Source: Dermatemys mawii (Eukaryota; Chordata; Testudines; Dermatemydidae). From it: a stretch of 64,000 nt of DNA. The first letter of the stretch is position 1; each line of letters opens with the position of its first letter. Below are positions 1 to 12,230 of the stretch, piece after piece. Position numbers and translations under genes: made by a program. The DNA is taken from the NCBI GenBank assembly GCA_007922305.1, contig ML677341.1:67598409-67662408 (forward strand), read 5' to 3'. The notes under the pieces were generated by a model. The model was not told the origin of the DNA, did no database searches, and saw only the letters and a program-made list of their open reading frames with translations.

Positions 1-548
1 CATGCCACTTTGCCAGCTGCTCACTCACCAAGATGTCTTCAACCCCCACTCCCCAACACAGCTTTCATTAATTTCAGCTGTTACTGGGAGAACCTCACTG
101 CTGGTCCACACTGGGCAACCTATTGCAATAGAGGCACTGTCCCACAGTAGGGCCAACATCAATATTGGTGATCGGCTGTGCAGCATGTAATAAGACTCTC
201 AGTTAAGTCTAAATGGAAAGAGAAAGGATCAGATGATATCAAAAATCCTTAAACAGAGCTCCCACCACTCTCAATTCATTGAACCCATGTCCCCTGCCTA
301 CTGAGTGCCATTCAGTTGAGGGTGAGATCCTCCATTGGGGTATACCAGGTACAGTTCTGCTGCCCTTGGTTCACACAACAAGGATAGCAATGCTTTATTA
401 CTCCTGCCCCAATAATAAGGAGATGGGGAATCCAACTCCAACCACTAGTGATCATTTGGGCAAGCCGTCCCATCATGCTGAGCACCTAGGCAGGGTGTGT
501 GTGTCCATGCAAACGAGATCAGCTTCTGAAGTCTTTTTCCACAGCTTA

Positions 549-562
549 CCACTAGATGGCAG
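549..562 (+). promoter_or_regulatory. CTCF-type binding motif
   Basis: The 14 bases CCACTAGATGGCAG match every position of the CTCF core consensus CCASYAGRKGGCRS. A 14-base match can arise by chance in a genome, and occupancy cannot be judged from sequence. It sits in an ELK3 intron outside any repeat I recognise. Confidence 0.4.
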
Positions 563-1053
563 GGAGAGCTCATTCAGACTCTGCTTACATTTGTTTTATA
601 ATTTGCAAACATTTGAAAGGAAAGCTTAACCCTTAAGGATTATGGCTCTAGGGTCTGCGAGAGCTACAGCTGAGTTTTCTACAGTATGATAGCCCACCTA
701 AAGGTGAAGGAGTTCAAACCTTCAAGGTGCTGTGAATGCTCTTTTTCCATTAGAAAGAAAATATTCCTGAGCTGCTTCAGGGGAAGAGAGAGGTGATTAA
801 TCCATGTCACAGCCTGTATATTGTAGAGATAGCAATTTTGTTAGATGTGATGGAGCCATGTAACAAATGTTTAGGTAGGTGGATGGAATCAGGCACAAAG
901 AGAGGAAGAGTGTGACAACTCACGGAAATGACTGTCAGACTAGGAGCAAAGAGGAATGGCAGCCTATATACTTGAAACCTTGTAAATGGCCACTGCGTGC
1001 CATGCTGACCAATATTGTTTCATTGTTTATTTATGCTCCCTGTCTGTCTAGAT

Positions 1054-1507
1054 CAGGGGTCTCAAACTCAAATGACCACGAGGGCCCCATCAGGACTAGT
1101 ACATTGGTCCGAGGGTCACATCACTGACGCACCCCCTGCCCTTCCGGCTCCGCCCCTACTCCACCCCTTCCATAAGCCCTGCCTCTGCCCCGCCCCACCT
1201 GTTCCCACACATCCCCTGCCCCCATTCCAACCCCTTCCCTGAAATCCCCACCCCAACTCTGCCCCCTCCCTGCCCCCAAGGGGTGCAGGAGGGGTACAGG
1301 GCGCGGCAGGGGCTCAGGGCAGGGGGTTGAAGTGCAGGAGGGATATGGGGTGCAGCAGAGGGCTCAGGGCAGGGGGTTGGGGTGCATGAGGGGTGCAGGG
1401 TGAAGCAGGGGCTCAGGGCAGGGGGCTGTAGGGGGAGGGCAGGAGAGCTGCAGGGAGCTGGCGGGCCGCAGAAAATAATCCTGCGGGCCATGTGTTTGAG
1501 ACCCCTG
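1054..1507. mobile_element. Non-autonomous hAT element, complete
   Basis: The termini CAGGGGTCTCAAAC and GTTTGAGACCCCTG are perfect inverted repeats. They are flanked by the identical 8-bp target duplication GTCTAGAT at 1046-1053 and 1508-1515, the hAT signature. The 454-bp interior is GC-rich with degenerate repeats (CAGGG-rich motifs), and its open frames are low-complexity. No transposase is present, so it was mobilised in trans. The intact duplication suggests a fairly young insertion. Confidence 0.93.
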
Positions 1508-1529
1508 GTCTAGATCCATCTGTTATCTC

Positions 1530-1795
1530 TTGTCTTATACTGAAACCGTAAGCTCTTTGGGGAGGAAGTGTGTTTTGTTCTGTGCTTGTACAGCACCTAG
1601 TGTAACCCACACACCTTCTGTCTCCTTCAGTGTCACTGGAGTCTGCTCTACAGCTTTAGTTAACAAGTTATTGGTTCAATCCCACCCGCCCACAACCAGG
1701 GTCTGTCGGCTTTACACTAGCACAAGGGGGGCCTGGTTCATAACTACAGCCCCATGACATTATAATACAAATAGAAAACAATAATAATACACTCA
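1530..1795 (+). repeat. L2-type LINE 3' tail, split
   Basis: The sequence around AAGCTCTTTGGGGAGG, then TTGTACAGCACCTAG, then GGCCTGGTTCATAACTAC and a tail rich in AATAATAAT resembles the 3' end of reptile L2 LINEs. The consensus is interrupted after the CACCTAG motif (about 1605) and resumes at about 1726, because a SINE-sized segment is inserted. Confidence 0.6.
1606..1714 (+). mobile_element. Putative tRNA-derived SINE inside the L2 tail
   Basis: This segment of about 109 bp separates the two halves of the L2 tail. It carries TTGGTTCAATCCCA, which resembles a Pol III B box, with an A-box-like stretch some 30 bp upstream. CACCTAGTGTAA before it and CACTAGCACAA after it look like a diverged target-site duplication. 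The family is not identified. Confidence 0.4.
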
Positions 1796-1843
1796 GTGCA
1801 TCCAGCTCACTGACCTTGTTAGTATGTGGTTTTGTGTTCACAG

Positions 1844-2641
1844 AACATCATCAAGAAAGTGATTGGACAGAAGTTTGTGTACAAGTTTGTCTCCTTTCCT
1901 GAGATTTTGAAAATGGATCCTCATGCTGTGGAAATGAGCAGAGAGAGCCTCTTGCTGCAGGACAGCGAGTGTAAGATGCTTTCCGAGGGCAGGGACCTGC
2001 ACAAGCACAACGTGTCAGCTCTGAAAAGCACAAGCCGTAATGAATATATCCATTCTGGTCTGTACTCTTCTTTCACCATCAACTCCCTGCAGAACCAGCC
2101 AGACACCCACAAGCCAATCAAAACAGAGAAACTGGAGGAGAAATCAGAAGGAAACACACCAGTGGAGGAAGTCAGGACTGTGATAAGATTTGTGACAAAC
2201 AAAACAGACAAGCAAGTGATGAGGCCCATTGTGTCATTGCCATCGACGTCCGAAGCAGCAGCTGGCTCTGCTTTTCTCGCCTCTTCAGTGTCAGCTAAAA
2301 TATCTTCTTTAATGTTGCCTAACACAGCCAGCATTTCATCTACAACTTCGCCGTCTTCATCACGGTCCCCGTCTCTGTCTCCTCACTCACCCCTCCCTTC
2401 AGATCACCGGAGCCTCTTTCTTGAGTCCAGTTGCCATGACTTGGATTCTCTTGAGCCTCTGAACCTCTCTTCAGGTTCCAAGACGAAATTTCCATCTCTT
2501 CCCCCAAAGGCTAAAAAACCCAAAGGCTTGGAAATCTCAGCACCGCCCATGGTTCTTTCCAGCACCGATATCGGTTCCATCGCCCTCAACAGCCCAGCAC
2601 TTCCTTCGGGATCCCTGACTCCAGCTTTCTTTACCGCACAG
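1844..2641 (+). CDS. ELK3: ELK3 ETS transcription factor, large central exon
   Basis: This 266-codon exon (phase 0 at both ends, CAG acceptor, GTAAGA donor) begins at the very end of the ETS domain with [16 protein letters not shown]. It continues into the B-box region ([19 protein letters not shown]) that in ELK-family proteins contacts serum response factor. Next come the Net inhibitory region ([16 protein letters not shown]), a serine-rich segment, a PLNLSS motif at exon residue 205 that matches the CtBP-binding PxDLS type, and the MAPK docking segment [14 protein letters not shown]3 (Net/SAP-2) is a nuclear ternary-complex factor that represses serum-response genes until phosphorylated by MAP kinases. 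The frame also stays open past the donor, to 2833. That extension does not look like ELK3 and is intron. Confidence 0.97.
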
Positions 2642-5600
2642 GTAAGATATGTCTATCTGGACAAACAGTTTCTAGTTTGGTCAAGACTAAGTGAAGGATC
2701 AGTTTTATGTGCATGTGACTTTCACACTGAAAAGAGTCCATGGGGAGGGAAAAATGGCGTAGGAGATGCTAATATAAAATGTGGAAAGTACAGTCCTTTC
2801 TTGCACACACATCCAGCACTCTCTGAGCAATGAGGAGAAAAGTAATTACAGTTCACAGAGTGGGTGGAAGGATAATAAGACATTCACTTGGGGCAGCTGT
2901 TAACATCAATCAGCTGTCATTTAAAACCAGTTTCAAGGTATGCAGAACAGAGAGGAACAGGCCAAGAAGCACATACCCGTAAACTCGGTGAAGATGTGGA
3001 TTTGGATGTCATGGGATGCTTGGCTGATTTTTTAGTACCACTTGCTGCATCCATTCATAAAGTGACATTTTCATTAGCTTTCAAAGCAGATCAAATTAAT
3101 TAGTTTCTAAGAAAGGGCTCTTAAGCCAATTTCAATATCAAAAGGCCTTACAGGTTCATAAAGCATTTGCTGCGGTCTCCTTTCTGCATGAGTCTAAGAC
3201 TCTAAGAAATACCCATTTGTTTCTGTTCACTGTAGAGTGGATGTTAACTAATTACATAATTGTAGGAGTGTCAGTGTTGAACAACAGTTGTCCTGAAGGT
3301 GGAGTTCACTAAAAATAATGTCATTGGACAAACTTAGTAATTCAAAGGACAAGAGGAAAGTCAGCAAGAAGCAGATGATTTAATGCTTGCATCATGCTAA
3401 GTAATTTGTGTCTGACTGCAGCTCAGGAAAGTTAGAGAGGAAATTGATTTGTAAAAATATGCACAAAGGGAGACTATAGGAATAAAAGTTCATGCAATCA
3501 ATATTAAGTGAAATGTACTGAATATGTAACAAAAATTTACTAGCCATTAGGGTGGCTAATTCACAAAAGCAAGGAAATCTAGAGTTATGATTTCAGCCTT
3601 ATCCTGAATTCACCAGACATTAACTCTTCCTTTTATTAGAGCTCTGCAATACTTGGGCACAAGGGAATGTTTTAAGGTTGGGTCTCAAAATTAGCTTGTT
3701 TGTCTCTACCTGTCATTTGTGCACATCATAAAAACACCAAGCGTAACATACAGTTAGCAGGAAGAACAAGAGTGTGGCACGCAAGAACTGAGATGAATTG
3801 ACTAGCCTGGAGGGTACCTAGCTGTAGTAATAACTACGGTAAGAATTTTACTTTCGCGGCACAAAAATGGAAAAATAAATCACACCAGGCCCAGAATGGG
3901 ACAGATTGAAAGCAAGGTCCATTGCAAATCTGCTTTAGTCTAATGCCACACCCAGAATCAGTACAGCCATTCTGATTTCTTTCCTTGTTGTACGGTCCAT
4001 TCATTCACCATTTCTTTGGATACTTCTCCTTATTATCTATAAAAAAGTGTATTACACCCAAGATTTTCAACAAGGAAAAATTAGAAGGAACCTGGTTTGT
4101 TTTGTAGTTGACTGTAGGCCTCTTCTAGACTAATACTGTCTGTAGTCCATTACCAAACATATCAGTGATTCAGTTCTCCATCTGTTTATTCCAACATTCA
4201 GCAAATCTTTCTTAACAGCATGTCCTATCACATAAGAGACTGAATGCATCTGTAAGAGACATAGTGTACTCTTTGGAGCCATTTGCTCTCCAACATTTGG
4301 CAGCATCACTGGAGCACAGTAGTTGTTTCCTGTGTATTAACAATTAATTTTAGGCTTGTTTAAAAAGCATGCTATATCTTTCAGAAGTTTGACATAGTTG
4401 AGCACATAATAAAATACAAAATACATCAACTATATTTAGGTAACAGGAAAGTTATAACAGGAAGTAATGAGATCTACAGTTTAGGTTGGCACGCTGCAGT
4501 CCATCTAATTTTACTTGGGAATGGCAAGTGCTACACATCCGACTACATTTTATTTATCAGATTCTGATCTCAGAGACACGTAGGGACTAGACGCAGTCAA
4601 GGACATATGCACTCTGGTCACAACTCTAGATGTTAGGCAAGGTTGAATGGTTCAGCAAGAGCTCACAAAATGCAGCCACTCCCCCTGAGAAAATGATTCA
4701 AAATGGCTTCCAACAACTATTCTCGAGCACATAAATAAAAAGCTCAGCCAATCAACGAACCATAACAAAGACCTTATGACTTTTGTAACAAACAGGGCCA
4801 ACTCAACTTCAAAAAGAAATAAGTGAGATGCAGATATTGGGAAATTTTGCTCTTATGGGCAAAAAGGAATTGGTACAATTTTTTGGATTTTCATTTAGTG
4901 AATTTGAAAACAAGAATGCTTAAAGAACAACAAAATTTGAGTATTTTGCCCAGTTCCATCACTTGTTCTGCAGATGATTTATCTTTTTGGTTTTGCTAGC
5001 ACCGTTGCCTTTCTCTGGAAAATGGAGAAAGCTGATTTATATCTGTTTTCTTGAGGCATCCACTTCAGAGTTTGTATCATCTAAAATATACCGATTCCTA
5101 ACCTATGAAATGAGTGTGTACACAACAGCCCCGCCCTTCACGTACGTTATCTGCAGGCTCAGAGCCATTAGCACCACAGTTACAAATCTTACAGCACCTG
5201 AGCTAAAGGGGTAACTTCTGTAGGGGGTCATCTATTGTGATGTGACATGCACTGTTCTAGTAATGGTTACACTAACTGTACTCCTTTTTGGGGCAAAGGT
5301 GGGAGTTCTGCTCCTCACTATAGTGCCGTTTGTACAATAAATATCATTCATTTGAAATATTTTTTAAAGCAGTGCTCCTGAGACTGAGATCAGTGGAATC
5401 CATCTGGGCTAGTGTGGTTATTGCTGGCTTTGGGATAATAGCATCCCTGCAGGATTTAAATACAGTACTGATTATATTGCCAGCGGGGGCATAAGATGAG
5501 ATAATATATCAGTTTCCACATGTAATTTAAGGACCCGTGATTCTGTTCTGTTGTTTACACCTTAAATTCCTCCTGTGGTTTTGCTGCTGTTGATGGCCTT

Positions 5601-6959
5601 GGTGATATGAAGCCTGGAATGCATCCTGCACTTCTTGTGTTAAATATTAACCAAATTTGAGCTTTACTGTGGCTTCAGCTGAAAGTGACAACTTTAGTGC
5701 TCTGATCTTCAGAGGGTGTGGACTTTACCTTAGTACTATTGTCAGGCTCCTTAAGGTATTGATTGACCTGACTGGGTTACAGCTCAGTTTCAAATCTCTC
5801 TTTAAGTACTAGCCCTTCTTTAGGTACTGTACTTCAAAGAAATGGGGTCTCTCTGCATCCATTATTAGGGATCAGACCTCGGAACACAATTCTGAACAAG
5901 TTCTTCCTCCTGCCTCTTGCTCTTTATTTCTTCCCAAAGAACATTCTTCAAAAGCTGAGTCATTGAGTATTCATAGTCATCTGGGTCACGATAGCTGCTA
6001 ATACATTCTTTTAAGAAGGTTCTCTGGGAAGAAGTAAAAGCAGATGTGGGGTTTATTCAGAACAGTATCCCAAGACCTCCCACCTAGCTCAGCCTGTGTA
6101 ACACTGTGGGTACTTTGCTGAACTGTATTGGTTCTCGCTGCAGAGATAGTTGGTTTCAAGTCAATGGCCTTAAACTTACAGAACCCTAAGAACATAGATC
6201 TCGGACCATTTATCCTGATCTAGTTAAGTTATGTCGCTTGCCATGCTTCATGAACCCACTCCAGGACGGCTATCAGATAACAACACAGTCTGGGAGTGGC
6301 ACTGCTCATGCTGGCGTCTGAAACAACCCAACATGTACATGATTAGCAACTGTTCTTAAAAAGGGGGAAATGTTTAGTTTGTAAGTAGACAGAGTTACTT
6401 TTGTTACTTTTAAGGGGCAAACCCTGCTGCCTCCTTCCCCATAGACTTAAAGGGCCATGGGCACGGTGGGGCTGGCGTGGTGTTGCACGGGGAGATAAGA
6501 GTGTAGGATGGGGCAGGGACATGCTTGGTGAGCCCAACCCCTTACATTCTGCACAGCCTACTTCCACAAGGGCTTTCTGTGTGCTACTTGGGATGAGGAG
6601 AGGAAATCAGCATGGGAGAGGGGAGAGAGTAAGCAAATATGGAGGCTATGAGGGATACTATATGAGACTTTGGGGGCTACTGCATCCTTCAGAGAGGGCA
6701 CGTCCATGTACATTTTGGCCTTTTCAATACTGTTAGAGGTGTGCTAGTAGCAGCAGCACCTAGCAACCTACTATTAGTAAGATCCAGTGTGGCTTACTCC
6801 ATTTCTTTAACATGCTCTCCTGTTACCAACCCTGGGGTTTCTTGCCTGCTCTTTTCCTCTAGCACCTTTCCATCCAATTACTCCATCCTTTCTCTCTTCC
6901 TCTCCCTCACTGTTCTCAATATTTTGCTCTCATCTGCTTCCCTCCCTCACAGGACCTGA

Positions 6960-8830
6960 TTGCTCTATCCCATCTTGAAAAAAAAGAACATTGTCCGCAC
7001 TTGTCTATCCAGTGACTACCCTCATCTCCCTTCTTCTCTTCATCCCTAAATGTATTGGTCACCTACAATCCTGTTTTCCACATTCCTCTGCTTTGCTCCG
7101 CTGAAACTACTCTTCCCACGGCCAGATCTCCCTTTACCTACTGCATATTCCTGCTTCGTGACTTCCCTGCTATGTTGGAGGCCATTGATCAGACTCTCTT
7201 CTAAATCTTGCTCACCCTTACTTTCATTGTGAAACTCTCGCATGGTTCTCCGCCTGCATTTCAAGCTATTCATTTATCATCTCGTCCAGTGGGTCATCGT
7301 CCTCCCTACACCCACTGTTTATGGGATCTGCAGGGCTCCATCCTTTGCCCATCTCTTCTTGCTTTACATCCTCTTCTTTCGGTGGTCTCAGCAGCTCACA
7401 CAGCATAAGTTACCATTTTTACATCTACAGTGACCTGTAACTCTACCCACAGGTGCCAACTTTTCTCGGCCCTGGAGGGTGCTCGCACCCCTGCCTTGCC
7501 CCGACTCCACCCCTGCCCTAAAGTCCCTGCCCAAACTCCACCCTCCCTGCCGCTATTGGACCCCTCTCCAAATCCCCAGCCTGGCCCTGCCTCCTACCCT
7601 GAGCATGCTGTGTTCCTCCTCCTCCCTCCCTTCCAGGCTTGCTGCACGAAACAGCTGTTTCGCGGCACAAGCGCTGGGGGCGAGTGGGGAGAAGCAGGAC
7701 ACGGTGGCACCCTCAGGGGAGGAGGCGCAGGCCAGCTGGGGTGGAGAGCTGCCTCTGCACCCACCAATTTTTCCCTGTGAGTGCTACAGCCCCAGAGCAC
7801 CCACGGAGTTGACGCCTATGACGCTACCTTCCAACGCCTTACCCGCCCATCTGCCTCCCTCTCACTCACCAATCCTGCACATGAACCTCTTTCTCCGACA
7901 TCTTCTCCTGGATGTCTTGACATACGCTTAAACTCAGTGTGGCCAAAATTGAACTTCTGTCTCCACTCTCATTGCCTTTCCACTCCCTCATCTGCTTTGT
8001 CCTTCTTGACATCACTACTGAGATTCTCACTGGCATGTAGGCACCATAATTAGGGGTCATCTTAGACTCTTCCCTGGCCTGCCCATCCAGGCCCGTCCAA
8101 ATCTTGCTGCTGCTTCCTCCATAACATTTCCAAAACCTGACCTCTCCTTTGTTCATACTGTTACAATTGTTACTCAGGCCCCGCTCTTTACTTCATGACC
8201 TGAGCACTCTCCTCTCCTCCCACTTTGGCCTTCCCAACAGCCCTCTCCAGTTCAGACACACACAGCTACTAAGGTCACCTCTGTTTTGATTCCCAGTTTT
8301 ACATTGCATCTGATGTTAGGCATCTTGCCATTATCTCCTTTCAAGCCCCTTCACAAGTTCACCACTCTCATCTCATCCGCTTTTCTCTCTTATGTATCCC
8401 CCTTGCTCTGCCAATGACACTGGCCTTGTCCATTTCTCCCACAAACATCCCAGTATTTTCCTCCCTGCTAATAGCCCTTATGCATGGAGCACCTGCTCTG
8501 TGTGTGCTGTAAGACCACTACCTGCTCCTTCAGAGTCTTTCCACAAGCTCCATTTCATGTGAGAAATCAGCCACTGAATAGAACTTAGGCTTTTTTGTTT
8601 TTTAAAGAACCACCTTTCCAACAGGGTGGGGCTCTCAGGTTGTGTGCATTGCTAGCCTAGGTCACTATGTGATCTTATTATGGTTATCTCCTGCCTCACT
8701 CTAACCTTCCCAGCTACTGTTTGCTAAATTAACTGTTAGGCTCTTGTTTCGAATTAGATTGCAGGTAGGTCAGGGCAGGTGTGATTTGTACTGCACCTGG
8801 CTCAATGAAGCTCTAATCCTCACAGACCCC
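6960..8830 (+). mobile_element. Decayed L2-like LINE, interrupted by a hAT
   Basis: The C/T-rich + strand reads as remnants of an L2-type reverse transcriptase. YGICRAPSFAHLFLLYIL at about 7319-7374 resembles the palm segment YGVPQGS..GPLLF..Y, and SSPGCLDIRLNSVWPKLNF at about 7903-7957 resembles the following SSWMSNRLKLNMAKTEL block. The stretch 8755-8820 (TTAGATTGCAGG, then GTACTGCACCTGGCTCAATG) resembles the L2 3' end. Frameshifts, stops and internal deletions are many, so this is an old inactive copy. The alignment is from memory of the family pattern. Confidence 0.6.
7449..7821. mobile_element. hAT-type element nested in L2
   Basis: The GC-rich segment interrupts the L2 coding remnant just before the DTQLY-like position. 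The left end (CAGGTGCCAAC) and right end (GTTGACGCCTAT) are imperfect inverted repeats. CTCTACCC before and CGCTACCT after could be a diverged 8-bp duplication (6 of 8). Exact borders are uncertain by a few bases. Confidence 0.55.
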
Positions 8831-9227
8831 TTAGGCATCTCCACAATACGAATAGTACATCATTCAGATTTTAAAATTCCTTGACTTCTGGTCTCTCTCT
8901 GTGCCATGAACTGTGGTGTCTGAGCATCACACTGTGTGCACACGCGCATGCAAAGACAGATGTGACAGTAAACCATTTGAACAAATGCAAATGAGACCCT
9001 TTAGGGGGGCAAAGTTTATACCATTGGCCATAGAGGAGGCAAATAGAGAGCAGGAGCTCTGCCACAACAGTATGAGACACGCAGAATTATGTGAGTTGAC
9101 TGAGTGGGGGACATTCATTCCCCCCAAGGAGTCATGAGATCCTTCTTCTTCCCCCAAAGGTTTTAAATACAGCCAGCCCCCCATTCAGCAGAACATTTCC
9201 CTGTTCAAAGCGCAGGCTCAATTTTAA

Positions 9228-9325
9228 GTATGTGTTCATGTTCCGTTAAAGTCAATGAGATGAAGCACGTGTTTAAGTCCTTTCCTGAAAAGGAGCGATT
9301 TGCTAATTTGGGGCCTGGGGCTCAA
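9228..9325. repeat. Short ancient interspersed repeat
   Basis: AAAGTCAATGAGATGAAGCACGTG, then TTTAAGTCCTTTCCTGAAAAGG and GGGGCC, resembles a palindromic repeat family common in reptile DNA, with motifs of the type CAATGGGACTTAAGCAC. The class is not known to me. Confidence 0.35.
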
Positions 9326-10188
9326 GAAAGATGAACTCTGGTATTTCAAACCCTTGTGTTCAAAGCTTGTCACAGCACTTGTGTCACTTTCTCATTGGGA
9401 ATTATAGAAGTTATTTTGGATCCAGAATGGCACATGTGATTTTAGACACTTTTTCTTTCAGCGCAGAAATTTGCTTGCCAGTTGCTGGTTTACTGTGTCC
9501 AGCCTGCAATTCCACTTTGAAAACACTCTGAGAAAACCCCAGCTCTGTACTCGAGTCATGACCCTGCAAACAGCACTTCGTGAGCACAGAAAATCCACGG
9601 ATTCTTACTTCTATGGATTTATATTCTTAGCATAGAATTAGTTGCATTCTCTGGAGCCTTAGCTATCACTCTGGTTGTAAACCCACCCTTCACTGTAGAA
9701 ACCAATATAAAGCCACTTTGTTAATCCTTCTTTCAAACAGTGTGAAAGAGAAGTGCCAGCTAAGAGAGTGAGCTTCAAAGCCTGGCTCTGGATCATTTGA
9801 CTCCAAACACGATTGGGTTAATAGTCCAAAAGATCTGTAATTGTTAGTCTACAAAAAGCCAAACGTTATTCTGAAAGAGATTAGATTTTTACATTTATAG
9901 GCAGTGTCTAAAGCGAGATATGCATGGTATTGTAACTCGATGATAGAGATATGCATCGAATACACATGGCTCTGTTTTGAATCTTCTTAAACCAAGATTG
10001 AATGACAATAAAATCACTTTGAAAAAGAGATCATTTTATAGCATGGGATATTAAATTACTGTTCTGAAAGATTCAGTAGATGTGGGGGCGAGGACCTCAG
10101 AATGTTGCAAAATGTTGATGGAGCTGTAACGGTCCATCCCATATTGTCTTCTGCCTCAAGACACACATTTGGTATTTTTGTCTTGCAG

Positions 10189-10311
10189 ACCCCAAATGGA
10201 TTACTGTTGACCCCAAGTCCACTGCTGTCTAGCATTCACTTTTGGAGCAGCCTTAGTCCTGTCGCTCCTTTGAGTCCTGCCAGGCTGCAAGGACCAAACA
10301 CCTTGTTCCAG
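10189..10311 (+). CDS. ELK3: ELK3, penultimate coding exon
   Basis: Forty-one codons, phase 0 on both sides, with acceptor TCTTGCAG and donor GTGGGT. It encodes [20 protein letters not shown], then [21 protein letters not shown]. This is the core of the ELK C-domain (transactivation domain), with the conserved SP/TP sites phosphorylated by ERK and other MAP kinases. The final LFQ is the first half of the ERK-docking FxFP (DEF) motif. The second half, FP, starts the next exon, so the docking site exists only in the spliced product. Confidence 0.97.
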
Positions 10312-10769
10312 GTGGGTTTTTCTTGTGGACACATTTCATTTCTAAATCTGGCTTTCTTTGGTGCACGTACTGAAAAGACATCAGGGTAACATCCTGCACA
10401 TGTTGGTTTTGAATGTTCCAAGTAGTTTAACCAAATATTGACATTAGCAAGCATTCTTTAAAAGGGACACGCAGAGTTAGATTCACTGTAACGCTGTCAG
10501 AATCTCCTGGGCAACATCCCTCATGGAACGTGAACATAGCAGATATTGTATGGGAAAAAGAAAAATGGAGGGCTCTAGCTGATAATTGTTGAGCCCACAT
10601 AGCTTCTGAAGGAGGCTGCAGAGTAAAGAGACCACCTTGCAGCTGATGAAGCTGAGAGGGAAAGCAATGGAAAAGGCTTTGGAAAAATCATGCAAACCAA
10701 GGCCTAGCCTTGTATAAAAGGTAGTAATTGATACTTTTACTATGTGAAGGTGCCTATTACTGAGGAGTT

Positions 10770-10960
10770 ATGGGTAATGCTTGGGTTTTGTACTTAGGAG
10801 ATCTGGGCTCAGTTCCCAGCTCTGCCACAGATGCCATTTGTGTCCTTGGACAAGTCACTTAATCCCTCTATGCCAGTTTCTCATCTGTGAAATAGGGATA
10901 ACAGCACTTCTCAGCAGCATAGGATGTTGTGAGAATAAATGTCCGAGAGCAATTTGATTG
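10770..10960 (+). repeat. MIR SINE
   Basis: The sequence follows the MIR pattern in order: GGGCTCAGTTCCCAGCTCTGCCAC, TGTCCTTGGACAAGTCACTTAATCC, GCCAGTTTCTCATCTGTGAAAT and GGGATAACAGC. It is in + orientation, old and diverged. Confidence 0.8.
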
Positions 10961-12230
10961 CACATTGAAGAGCACCTCACAAAACCCAGTAAGGACACAA
11001 ATAAATCGCTGTGGAATATAAACCATCCAAAGCCCCAGTGTCTATCCAGAAATTGGAAAGAGGGTGGAGCCATCAGCTCCTCCACACTCCAGCCAACTGG
11101 AGCTGTTGCCAATCAACTGATTCAATAGGGCACAGAAAAAAAATACTTATCAGCTAATTGGCAGGAAGAAAGCAGGTGAGCCATAGAGCAGATAAAGAAT
11201 GCAAGGAAAAGTCCTGAATCCCACAAGTGCTGGGGCAGACCAGCACTGACACAGGGAACCAATGTGACTTTATGTACAGCAGTCCTAGGGCTCTTTGTTT
11301 CACCTCATATAAACTCATTTATTCATATTGTACTGTCATTTTGCACACAACTGGAAACATCCAGACATTTAATTTGAGATGGACTCCAAGACTTGTCCTG
11401 CAATGAGACTGCAAGGCATCTAGCAACCTCCAGTGACAACTGGAAGTGAAAGTGGATTTGGATCTATCACATATGATGGACCCAAAGGGACTTATCTGAC
11501 AAACACATGGTTCAGAAAAAAGGCCACGGTGACAAATCTGTAGTGCATAAAGTTTTACTTTCCAAACCAAATAGGAAGTGGTAACAGCAGCTAAAATGGA
11601 ACTAACTCCCCAAGACTGAGTTTTCTTTGCTACAAAAACAGACTTAGCCAAGACAGGCTCCTTTGGTGGGTCTCCTGTCTCATTCACCTGAACAGGTAAA
11701 ACTCCCCAGACTAGGGATGCTGCAAGGGCAAACCTACCCTCCAGAACTCTAGCTAGAAAATCTAGGAGTCAAGAACAGAAGAGCTGGCTGCATGCCCTAA
11801 GGAAATGCGAACACATTTCAGTTCCCATTGAGGGTTAATTGAACATTAATTGCTTAAACAGAAAGCGAAACCCTGAAAGTAGTGTGGGCTGAGGGTAATA
11901 CACATCCTAAAGCTGATTGACTCTCTCTTTCCTTTTCTGGGCCCTTGACTTAAATGGGAGCAGAACTAGGCCCGTTTCAGGTGCGTAGCAGCTTCCATAG
12001 TAGAGAACAGGCAGGACTTGGCTATCATTAATTATTTAATATTAATATTGCCATAGCACCCAAAAGCCTCAGTCTGGATGGGACCCAGGTGTACTGTGTG
12101 TTGTGTAAACACACAAGGAAAAACAGTCTGTGCCCTAAAGGGCTAAGGGGATTTTTTGTTACTACTGTACACAGACACGTCCGGTTGTTCTCGCTAATAG
12201 CCCATACTGGGTCACCTCACAGGTCCTCCT

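Larger units (their letters stand above)
1..1843 (+). other. ELK3: ELK3 intron, 3' part
   Basis: This stretch lies before the first ELK3 exon seen here and ends with a pyrimidine-rich tract and a CAG acceptor at 1841-1843. No open frame in it encodes the N-terminal ETS domain, so the ETS exon or exons must lie before the window. It holds a CTCF-type motif near 550, a complete hAT element at 1054-1507 and an L2 tail with a nested SINE at about 1530-1795. I see nothing else convincing in 1-1050. Confidence 0.85.
2642..10188 (+). other. ELK3: ELK3 intron
   Basis: Intron of 7.5 kb between GTAAGA and a TCTTGCAG acceptor. Between 2642 and 6950 I see no gene and no repeat I can classify. Open frames there are short and unconserved-looking. 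From 6960 to 8830 it holds an old L2 LINE split by a hAT, and at 9228-9325 a short ancient repeat. The rest appears unique. Confidence 0.9.

Noticed and set aside
2642..2833. In-frame extension of the ELK3 exon past 2641
   Set aside because: The CAG|GTAAGA donor and continuation of the known protein at 10189 show that this is intron. The extension has no family resemblance.
7430..7931. Open frame of 150 codons
   Set aside because: Proline/Ser-rich translation of a GC-rich hAT and C/T-rich L2 remnant. Not a gene.
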